Positions 24,137 to 31,700 of a DNA stretch of 64,000 nt are shown here, piece after piece. Positions within the stretch are counted from its first letter, which is position 1. Each line of letters opens with the position of its first letter. This DNA comes from JAXLRU01 sp046330935 (GTDB lineage Bacteria > Actinomycetota > Actinomycetes > Actinomycetales > Kineosporiaceae), in NCBI GenBank assembly GCA_046330935.1, contig JAXLRU010000008.1, positions 83,071 to 147,070 of the forward strand, read 5' to 3'. A program made the translations under genes and the position numbers. The notes under the pieces were generated by a model that was given only the letters and a program-made list of their open reading frames with translations, ran no database searches and was not told the origin of the DNA.

Positions 24137-26194
24137 CTACTGGGGTGCAGGCATGGGAAGCCGGCCGCCCCCGCGCGCCGCCCGCGGCCCGGAAGCGGGG
24201 GAGACGGCCTCCGTCCTGCTCGGTGCCGGTGCCGGCGCGGGCGCGGGTGTCGGTTCCGACGCCGCCGCCGGCGCGACGGCGTCCTGCAGCGGCCAGGGGA
24301 CGCTCGTCACCATCACCCCGGGCATGAACAGCAGCCGCGTCTTCAGCCGCAGCGCGGTCTGGTTGTGCAGCAGGTGCTCCCACCAGCGCCCCACGACGTA
24401 CTCGGGGACGAACACCGTGACGACGTCGCGCTCGCCCTTGCCGCGCAGGTCGCGCAGGTACTCCACGACGGGGCGGCCGATCTCGCGGTAGGGGGAGTCG
24501 ACGACCACGAGGGGGACGTCGAGGTCGGCCCGCGCCCAGTCGTCCCAGAGCTGGTCGGTCTCGTCGGCGTCGACGCGGACGGTGAGGGCGCGCAGGCTCG
24601 TGGGGCGCGTCGCCTTGGCGTAGGCGACCGCGCGCAGCGTGGGCAGGTGGAGGCGGCTGACGAGAACGACGCCGTGGTTGCGGGTGGGCAGCAGGACGCG
24701 GGGGTCGCCGGTGCTCCAGCGGGTGTCGGCGTGGACACGGTCGTAGTGGCCGTGGATGCCCTTCATCACCAGGAAGAGCGCGATCATCGCGACGACGGCG
24801 ATCCAGGCGCCGGTGAGCAGTTTCGTGGCGGCGACGATGACGAGCACGACGGCGGTGACGGACGCGCCGACGGCGTTGATGGCCTGCGAGCGGCGCATCC
24901 GCCTGCGCGCCCGCGGGGCCAGGACGGTGGTCGTGAGCTCCCGTTGCCAGTGCCGGACCATGCCGATCTGGCTGAGGGTGAACGAGACGAACACGCCGAT
25001 GATGTAGAGCTGGATGAGGCGGGTGGTGTCGGCGCGGAACGCGACGACGAGCACGGCCGCCGCCCCCGACAGCGCGACGATCCCGTTGCTGAAGACGAGC
25101 CGGTCGCCGCGGTTGTGCAGCTGGCGCGGCAGGTAGGAGTCGCGGGCGAGGATCGAGGCGAGCACGGGGAAGCCGTTGTAGGCGGTGTTCGCGGCGAGGA
25201 CGAGGATGCCCGCCGTCGCTGCCTGCAGCAGCGCGTAGAGCGGGCCGCCGCCGAACACGGCGTGGCCGATCTGGGCCAGCGCGGTGGGCTGCACCCAGCC
25301 CTCGGGTGCGCCGATGAGGTGTTCCGCCTTCTCGGGCCGGTGCACGTGCGTGGTCGCGGCCAGCACGGTGATCCCGGCGAACATCGTGACGGCGAGCACG
25401 CCCATCGCCACGAGCGTGGCGGCGGCGTTGCGCGACTTCGGCCGCCGGAACGCCGGGACGCCGTTGCTGATCGCCTCGACGCCGGTGAGGGCGGTGCAGC
25501 CGCTCGCGAAGGCGCGCAGCACGAGGACGGCCACCATCAGCCCGGCCGCATGGTGCACGGGCTGCACGCCGTACCCGGCGCTGACCGCGGTGAGCGTGTC
25601 CCCGCGCACCAGGCGCACCCCGGCCCAGCCGAACATCACCAGCACGATCCCGATGAACGTGTACGTGGGCACCGCGAAGCCCTTGCCCGACTCCTTCACC
25701 CCCCGCAGGTTGACGAGCGTGAGCAGCGCGACGAACAGAAGCGCCAGCAGCACCTTGTGGCGGTTGAGGGTGGGGAAGTAGGAGGTGATGGCCTCGGTGC
25801 CCGCCACGATCGACACGGCGACGGTGAGGACGTAGTCGACGAGCAGGGCGCTGGCCGCCACCAGGCCGGCGGTGGGGCCGATGTTGGTGCGGCTGACCAC
25901 GTAGGCGCCGCCGCCCTCGGGGTAGGCGTGGCACGTCTGCCGGTAGGAGGCCACGACCACCACGAGCAGCAGCGCGATGGCTGCGGCGATGGGCAGGCTG
26001 AGGTGCATCAGCGCCAGGCCGCCGAGGGCCAGGACGCCGATGATCTCCTGCGTCGCGTAGGCGACGGAGGAGATGGGATCGCTGCAGAACACCGGCAGCG
26101 CGAGCGTCTTGGGCAGCAGCTGTTCGTCGAGGCTGTCGCTCGGCAGCGCCTCCCCGACGACGAGGCGCTTGGTGCTGACGCGGGTGCGGGGCAT
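24137..26194 (-). CDS. APC superfamily permease with a cytoplasmic C-terminal domain
   Basis: A 685-residue transporter. About 12 membrane helices span residues 30-480, beginning with the APC segment FCSDPISSVAYATQEI and containing GGGAYVVSRTNIG and the second-repeat NTAYNGFPVLAS. A soluble domain of about 150 residues follows (GVVLVSRLHLPTLRAVAYAKAT, DADETDQLWDDW, VVEYLRDLRGKGERDVVTVFVPEYV), then a Pro/Ala tail. This C-domain type occurs in putative amino-acid or potassium permeases of gram-positives. I start at ATG 26194, with GAGGA 9 bases upstream; ATG 26239 is possible. The substrate is not established. Confidence 0.82.
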   Translation of the reverse strand: MPRTRVSTKRLVVGEALPSDSLDEQLLPKTLALPVFCSDPISSVAYATQEIIGVLALGGLALMHLSLPIAAAIALLLVVVVASYRQTCHAYPEGGGAYVVSRTNIGPTAGLVAASALLVDYVLTVAVSIVAGTEAITSYFPTLNRHKVLLALLFVALLTLVNLRGVKESGKGFAVPTYTFIGIVLVMFGWAGVRLVRGDTLTAVSAGYGVQPVHHAAGLMVAVLVLRAFASGCTALTGVEAISNGVPAFRRPKSRNAAATLVAMGVLAVTMFAGITVLAATTHVHRPEKAEHLIGAPEGWVQPTALAQIGHAVFGGGPLYALLQAATAGILVLAANTAYNGFPVLASILARDSYLPRQLHNRGDRLVFSNGIVALSGAAAVLVVAFRADTTRLIQLYIIGVFVSFTLSQIGMVRHWQRELTTTVLAPRARRRMRRSQAINAVGASVTAVVLVIVAATKLLTGAWIAVVAMIALFLVMKGIHGHYDRVHADTRWSTGDPRVLLPTRNHGVVLVSRLHLPTLRAVAYAKATRPTSLRALTVRVDADETDQLWDDWARADLDVPLVVVDSPYREIGRPVVEYLRDLRGKGERDVVTVFVPEYVVGRWWEHLLHNQTALRLKTRLLFMPGVMVTSVPWPLQDAVAPAAASEPTPAPAPAPAPSRTEAVSPASGPRAARGGGRLPMPAPQ

Positions 26195-26222
26195 GGGGTG
26201 CTTCCTCAGGACGGCGGTCTCG

Positions 26223-26238
26223 TGCACTCCAGAGTGCA
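26223..26238. promoter_or_regulatory. Palindrome TGCACTC-CA-GAGTGCA before the APC permease
   Basis: This 16-bp palindrome has perfect 7-bp arms and ends 28 bp upstream of the preferred ATG at 26194. The position fits an operator or a leader hairpin. If the gene started at 26239 it would lie within the coding region, which argues for the shorter start. Confidence 0.4.
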
Positions 26239-26268
26239 TCGGTGCCCGGGGCGGAGCCGCCAGGGACC

Positions 26269-26306
26269 TTGACGCGTCCTTGACGCCGTCCGCGCGCTTC
26301 TTGACG
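26269..26306. repeat. Three TTGACG direct repeats upstream of the APC permease
   Basis: TTGACG starts at 26269, 26280 and 26301 (preceded by C each time). The spacings of 11 and 21 bp are close to one and two helical turns, so all three lie on the same DNA face. This pattern suggests binding sites for one regulator in the 194-bp gap between the divergent permease and the small membrane-protein gene. Confidence 0.4.
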
Positions 26307-26388
26307 GGTGACCGCACGTGGGACGCTCGGACGGGCCATGGGGGCGCGCGAAGGCGCCGGGATTCAGGCGTGAAGGGGGAGGACGACG

Positions 26389-26661
26389 ATGTGGTGGCGC
26401 CGGTCCCTCGCATGGAGACTCGCGGGGGCTCTCAGGAGAGCGCTGCAATCGTGGAGGCAGCGGCCGCGCCCGCCACTTCGTGACAGCGCCGGGATCTCCG
26501 CCGGGTTGTTCGTGATCACACCCCTGGGCCTGCTCGGCGCCGGTGTCCAGGCGCTCCGTCTGCTCGATGCCCGGTCGTTGCTCGCGATCCCCGCGGTAGC
26601 GGCGCTCGCCGCAGTGGTCACCCTCGAGGCCTGGTACGTCCGGAGGCCCGTCCGGGAGTGA
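26389..26661 (+). CDS. Small hypothetical membrane protein
   Basis: A 90-residue protein with a very basic Trp/Arg-rich N-terminus (MWWRRSLAWRLAGALRRAL), then two hydrophobic helices (about 37-58 and 64-82) and a short basic tail. Positive ends suggest both termini are cytoplasmic. No family is recognised. The ATG has GGGGGAGG ending 6 bases upstream, a strong ribosome binding site. It is divergent from the APC permease and followed by a promoter region for the next pair, so it is probably monocistronic. Confidence 0.6.
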   Translation: MWWRRSLAWRLAGALRRALQSWRQRPRPPLRDSAGISAGLFVITPLGLLGAGVQALRLLDARSLLAIPAVAALAAVVTLEAWYVRRPVRE

Positions 26662-26737
26662 CTCGTGCGAGCTGCGCCCAATCGCGGACCGCACCCTTCT
26701 CCGCAGCCCAGGGCATCGCTCGTCATGTACAACAACA

Positions 26738-26778
26738 TTGACATCGTGTCCGGTGCGCTTTACCTTCGAGATGTCGAA
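26738..26778 (+). promoter_or_regulatory. Sigma70-type promoter overlapped by a palindromic operator
   Basis: The -35 hexamer TTGACA (26738-26743) and -10 TACCTT (26761-26766) are 17 bp apart. The palindrome TTCGA-GATG-TCGAA (26765-26778) covers the end of the -10 and the expected transcription start. TTGACATCG occurs twice (26738-26746 and 26784-26792). The transcript would enter the membrane protein/XRE pair, so the XRE protein is the likely repressor of its own operon. Confidence 0.65.
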
Positions 26779-26804
26779 GAAGTTTGACATCGCCGGGAGG
26801 GGCC

Positions 26805-27230
26805 GTGGGGTTCGAGCAGGCACAGAAGGCATGGGGACTGGCGCTGGCGGTGGTCGTGACCGCCGTCTACCTGGTCGTGGTCGCGGCTCGAGCGGTGACG
26901 GACGGCCTCCCGCTGGCCGAGGTGGCCTGGCAGGGGCCGATGCTGTGCACCGTCGTCGCGGGGGGTGTGCTCTACGGCGTCGCGCGGGCGGTGGCCGGCT
27001 GGCGGTTACGCGGACGGATCCTCGTGGACGAGCGTGACGTCGCGATCGGGCGCCGGGCCGAGGAGGTCGGGTCGGGGCTGACGGGGCTGGCCGTCCTCGT
27101 CGTCCTGGTGATGCTGGCCCTGGACGCCGAGCCGTTCTGGGTGGCGCACGTGCTGTTCCTCGGCTCGTTCCTGGGGTCGGTGGCGGGCACCGGCGCGGCC
27201 CTGGCCGCCTACCGCGACGGGCTGCCGTGA
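26805..27230 (+). CDS. Membrane protein of a DUF2178-like/XRE pair
   Basis: A 141-residue protein with four predicted membrane helices (about 10-30, 46-64, 92-110, 114-132). The loop between helices 2 and 3 has the charged segment ILVDERDVAIGRRAEEVG, the D-E-R-D-x-x-I-x-x-R/K-A pattern typical of DUF2178-like proteins that sit beside small XRE regulators. The function of that pair is not established. I start at GTG 26805 after GGGAGG; ATG 26784 lies within the second TTGACATCG repeat and has no ribosome binding site. It overlaps the XRE gene by GTGA. Confidence 0.68.
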   Translation: MGFEQAQKAWGLALAVVVTAVYLVVVAARAVTDGLPLAEVAWQGPMLCTVVAGGVLYGVARAVAGWRLRGRILVDERDVAIGRRAEEVGSGLTGLAVLVVLVMLALDAEPFWVAHVLFLGSFLGSVAGTGAALAAYRDGLP

Positions 27231-27448
27231 CGCCCAAGCCGACCCGGGTCACCAACCGGATCCGGGTGCTGCGCTTCGAGGCCGGCGAGATGACGCAGGC
27301 CCAGCTCGCCGAGCAGGTGGGGGTGACCCGCCAGACGGTCATCGCCATCGAGTCCGGCCGCTACTCGCCGTCCCTGGAGACGGCGTTCCGGATCGCCCGG
27401 GTCTTCGGGCGACCCCTCGACGAGGTCTTCCAGTACGACGAGGCGTGA
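27227..27448 (+). CDS. XRE family helix-turn-helix regulator (single domain)
   Basis: A 73-residue DNA-binding protein made only of an HTH_3 domain: RIRVLRFEAGEMTQAQLAEQ is helices 1-2, VGVTRQTVIAIESGRYSPSL is the turn and recognition helix, and AFRIARVFGRPLDEVFQYDE is the closing pair. It has no ligand domain, so control may come through its membrane partner encoded just upstream, with which it overlaps by 4 bp. The palindrome over the operon promoter (26765-26778) is its probable site. Similar pairs are widespread in bacteria and archaea. Confidence 0.9.
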   Translation: MTPKPTRVTNRIRVLRFEAGEMTQAQLAEQVGVTRQTVIAIESGRYSPSLETAFRIARVFGRPLDEVFQYDEA

Positions 27449-27489
27449 CGCCGTCCGCCCGGCACTCCGAGATGAGGAGCGGTGCGCGC

Positions 27490-28479
27490 ATGTCCACCGA
27501 CGCCCCCACCACCATGGCCGCCGTCGTCCACTCGCGTTACGGCGAGGCCGGCTCACTGATCCCTGCGCGGCTGCCGGTGCCGGTTCCGGGCAAGGGCGAG
27601 GTGCTCGTCCGCGTGCGGGCCGTGGCCCTGAACCCGGCCGACGTGTTCTTCCTGCGCGGACGACCCGCGATGGTCCGCCTCGCGTGCGGGCTGACCCGGC
27701 CCCGCAACCCCGTCCGCGGCCAGGACGTCGCGGGTGTCGTCGAGGCGCTCGGCCCCGGGGTCGAGGGCGTCGCGGTGGGGGAGGAGGTGTTCGGTGGCGC
27801 CAGGGGCGGCTTGGCGGAGCTGGCCGTGGCGCGCGCCGACCACGTCGTGCCGCTTCCGCCGGGCGTGCCGTTCGACCTGGCCGCGGCCTCCGTCATGACA
27901 GGGCTGGCCGCCATCGCCGCCCTGCGCAGGGCGGGGGCGCAGGCTGGGGAGCGGATCCTCGTCGTCGGCGCCTCCGGCGGCATCGGCACCCTCGTCGTGC
28001 AGCTCGCGGTGGCTCAGGGGCTGGAGGTCACCGGCGTGTGCTCGTCGGCGAACGTCGAGCTGGTCCGCAGCCTGGGGGCGTCCCAGGTCGTCGACTACAC
28101 GACGCAGGACGTGCTGGCGTGCGGCGGCGGGTTCGACGTCGTCCTCGACAACGTGGGCGCCCACCGGATGACCGACCTCGCCCGGCTGCTGCGGCCCGGC
28201 GGGCGGGTGTTGCCGAACTCCGGGATGCCGGGGCCCGATGGCGGAGCGCTGGCGAGGGTCCTCAAGGCGTCGGCCCTCGGCGTGCTCCACCGTGGGCGCT
28301 ACCGGGTGTTCACCTCGGGCCCGAACCCCGACGACCTGGCCGCGCTCCGTGTGCACCTCGCCGACGGGACTCTTCGGCCCGTGATCGAGGGCCGGTACCC
28401 GCTGGACGCCGCCGCCGAGGCGATGGCGCGGGTGGCGACCGGGCACGTCGCGGGCAAGGTCGTGGTCACCCTCCCGTGA
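27490..28479 (+). CDS. NADPH:quinone reductase-like zinc-free MDR oxidoreductase
   Basis: A 329-residue medium-chain reductase. It has the quinone-reductase opening (AAVVHSRYGEAGSL), R-G-Q-D-V-A-G-V-V near 80, and a cofactor fold with V-V-G-A-S-G-G-I-G-T (about 160-169), but no zinc cysteines. The C-terminus ends with the family's R-Y-P-L-x-x-A-x-E-A-M-A-R ... G-K-V-V-V-T-L-P. Such enzymes reduce quinones or enones with NADPH. ATG 27490 has GAGGAG 10 bases upstream; GTG 27445, overlapping the XRE stop, is the alternative. The last 89 coding bases reappear, 85 % identical, beyond the Rhs island (35654-35742). Confidence 0.85.
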   Translation: MSTDAPTTMAAVVHSRYGEAGSLIPARLPVPVPGKGEVLVRVRAVALNPADVFFLRGRPAMVRLACGLTRPRNPVRGQDVAGVVEALGPGVEGVAVGEEVFGGARGGLAELAVARADHVVPLPPGVPFDLAAASVMTGLAAIAALRRAGAQAGERILVVGASGGIGTLVVQLAVAQGLEVTGVCSSANVELVRSLGASQVVDYTTQDVLACGGGFDVVLDNVGAHRMTDLARLLRPGGRVLPNSGMPGPDGGALARVLKASALGVLHRGRYRVFTSGPNPDDLAALRVHLADGTLRPVIEGRYPLDAAAEAMARVATGHVAGKVVVTLP

Positions 28480-28482
28480 GGT
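28391..28482 (+). repeat. Left copy of the repeat flanking the Rhs island (3' end of the quinone reductase gene)
   Basis: These 92 bases start GCCGGTACCC and run through the reductase stop codon to the GGT after it. The right copy lies at 35654-35745 in the same orientation. The two copies differ at 14 of 92 positions, without any gap. Between them lies the whole Rhs island, about 7.2 kb. Confidence 0.75.
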
Positions 28483-28517
28483 CGGCCCCGCTGGCGTCCG
28501 GCTTGGCCGCACACCCG

Positions 28518-28534
28518 AGCCCGAGTACCGGGCT
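28518..28534 (+). terminator. Weak hairpin after the quinone reductase gene
   Basis: AGCCCG and CGGGCT form a 6-bp stem with a 5-base loop, 39 bp after the reductase stop. There is no T-run. It is a possible end for the upstream transcript; the remaining 28535-28762 has no gene and no promoter I can assign with confidence. Confidence 0.25.
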
Positions 28535-28762
28535 GGAACGCTTCTTGCCGACAACGCCGCCAGGTACGCGGCGGGCGGTCAGCCACGCTCGGTGGCAGAA
28601 CACACACGCCGCGCCTCGGTTTATCCCCCGTTCGGCCGATGGTTGGCGATGGGGACGTCGGCCAGGGCTGCGGGGCCGCGAGTTTGGGGTATGCCGCGCT
28701 GACGGGGTGTGTGCCGAGCGGGTTCGCGGGCTGTGTCTTCTTTCGAGCGGGGAGCTCTCTTC

Positions 28763-31700
28763 GTGCCTGGGTTTGGGTCGTTGCTGTTTGCGCGCGTGTC
28801 TGATCGTCGTGTGTCGTTGCCGTGGGTGGTGCTCCTGGTCGGGGCGCTGCTGGTGGGAATGTTCGAGGCGTTGTCGTGGGTGCACGCACCGGCGGCAGCT
28901 GCGGCGACGGCGCCGGCGGCGGGGGAGTTCGTGCCGTTGACGTCGACGAGAATCGCGACCGGGACGGTCGGGTTGTCGAGCCCTGCGACGGTCCCGGTGG
29001 CGGGGCTTGGGGGTGTGCCGTCGTCGGTGTCGCAGGTCCAGGCGGTGTTGATCTCGGTGACGATGTCGAACGCCTCGGCGCCGACGTGGGTCGACGTCTG
29101 GCCCGAGGGGGCGCAGTCCCCATCCGCGGGCGCACCGTTCGTCAACCCCGGGACGACGATCTCGAACTCGTTGATCACGAAGCTGGGTGCGTCGGGGAAT
29201 CTGACCTTGAAGGTGGGCGCGGGTACCGCGACGTATGCGGTCGACGTGCAGGGCTACTACACCTCGGCGGCGGCGACGACCGCCGCTGCCACCTTCGTGG
29301 CGATGAGTCACGCCCGGGCTTATGACACCCGTGCCGCGAGTTCGGTCGGCGGCCGCACGACGCCGTTGGCCGCGGGGGAGACGGTGAAGGTGCCCGTCCT
29401 CGGGGTGGCCGGGGTTCCGGCGACGGGAGTCGCTGCGGTGGCCGTCAACGTCTCGGGGGTGGGCGCGTCCCTCGATACCACGATGACGGCGTGGGCGTCG
29501 GGGACACGACCGAGCACCGCGAACATGACGGTCAAGTCCGGACTGTCCGCGGGTGCGTTCGTGCAGCTCTCGGTTGCGGCGGACGGCACGATCAGCGTCT
29601 ACAACCAGTCGGGTTCGGTGAACCTGGTGGTCGACGTCGAGGGGTACTACAAGGACGTCGCAGGGGACGCGGAGGATTTCTTCGTGCCCGTCACTCAGGC
29701 CGGGATCTACGATTCGCGGACGGGTCAGGGCACGGGGGGTAAGACGACTCCGCTGCCTGCGTGGAGCACGGCGACGGTGACGGTGCGGGGCGCGGTGAGC
29801 AAGGACGTCACCGTTCCGGTTCCCGTGGACGCGAACATCGACGCGGTCGTGGTGACCCTGACGGCGACCCAGTCGCCGACTCCGGGGTTCGCGCGGGCTT
29901 TCGCTGAGGGCGATGAGCTTCCGACCGGCACGGCGATCAACTACACCGCCTCGACGACGGTGGCGACGGCGGTCGTCAAGCTGGGCAGTACCGGCCGCAT
30001 GTCGATCTATGTGTCGACGCAGGTGCATCTGCTGGTGGCCGTGCAGGGGTACTTCCAGAAGACCGCGACCCCGGCAGCGCCCACCCCGGTCGTGTCGTCG
30101 GGCGTGTTCACGGCTGGAGGATGGAAGGCGTCGGGGAGCGCAGGGACGTTCTCGTTCGCCGCGGGCGGGACGCCGTCGCCGGCGGTGACGCAGTACCGCT
30201 ACGCGTTCGACGACCCGTCGCTGGCGGCTCCGGGCGTGGTGAACGTGGCGGGCAACGCGACGGGGACGACGCCGTCGTTGACTCCGGGTGACGGCTGGCA
30301 CACCTTGTATGTGCAGTCCGCCAACAGCGCGGGGAACACCTCCCCGGTGGTGTCGTACACGTTCGGCGTCGGGGTCGGGGTGACCAGCCCGAAGCCGAAC
30401 ACGAGCACGGGGCAGTCGGTAAGTCTGGGGGCGCGGGGAGCCTCCACGTACGGATCGGTGACGTGGCGGTGGCGCCGCGCGGCTTCTGATGCGTGGGGGA
30501 ACATCCCGGTCGCGAACGTCAAGAACGGGTCGACGGCGATCACGGCGTGGCCGGTCACCGCGACCGTTTCCGGGTCCTCCACGATCGCCCCCACCCTTAC
30601 CTGGGACGTCGCGGCGACGCTGGGCAACGTCGACACGACGGTGTGGGTGAGCGCGTGCTTCACCCCCATCGGTGGCGGGACCGCCGTGTGCAACACGGAC
30701 GCGTCGGCGCCGTCGGTGGTCCTGGACCGGGTGAACGCCGGTGGCGCGAGCACCGATGTGGGGATCGGCTCTCTCAACCAGTTGACCGGCAACGTCACCT
30801 TGTCCGCCGGGGACGTGAATGTGCCGGTCGCCGGGTCGTCGTTGTCCCTGGCGCGCACGTTCAACACCCTCGCCCCGACCAAGACTGCCGACGCGGGGTC
30901 GGGGGTGGGGAGCATCTTCGGGCAGGGCTGGACCACAGGCCTGCCCGTGGACGAGGCCGGTTCCTCGTGGACGGGCCTTGCCCACCGCGGGTCCACGGTG
31001 CAGGTCACCGATGTCGACGGGTTCACCACGACGTTCGCGAAGACCTCGGGTGGGGCGTGGCGGCCGGCCGGTGAGGACGCCGACTCCGGCCTGAGCCTCA
31101 CGTTCTCGGGTGGCACCACGGCGGCCCCGGCCCTGTTCACCGTCTCCGATCTGGACGGCAACGCGACCCGATTCAAGGCCGCGACGACGCTGGGGGCCTC
31201 GCCGTCGGCGACGGCGCCGAACCGGTACGTGGTCGACATCGTCACCCAGCCCGGCAGCGCGCAGACCACGACCTACTCCTACGACACGTCGGGCAAGCCG
31301 ACGCAGATCCTCGCGCCGATCCCGACCGGATCCACATGCTCCTCGACGACCCCCGGGGCGGGGACGTGGTCGGGGGCGTGCCGGGCCCTGCTGCTGACCT
31401 ACGGCACGACGGGTGGCGCAACGGGCAAGGTCACCGCCATCACCCTCCGCACCACGACCAGCGCCGGCACCGAGGTCGACGTCGACCAGGCCTGCTACGC
31501 CTACGACACCAACGGCCGCCTGTCCGCGGCCTGGGACCCCCGCGACGGCGGGACCGCGGGGACCGGGCTCAAGCCGGTGGCGTGCTCGGCCACGCAGTAC
31601 CGGCCCACGACCTACACCTACGACGCGACCTCGGGCCGGCTGCTGACGGTCAAGCCGGCAGGGCTAGCCGCGTACTCGCTGACCTACGACACCAACGGGC

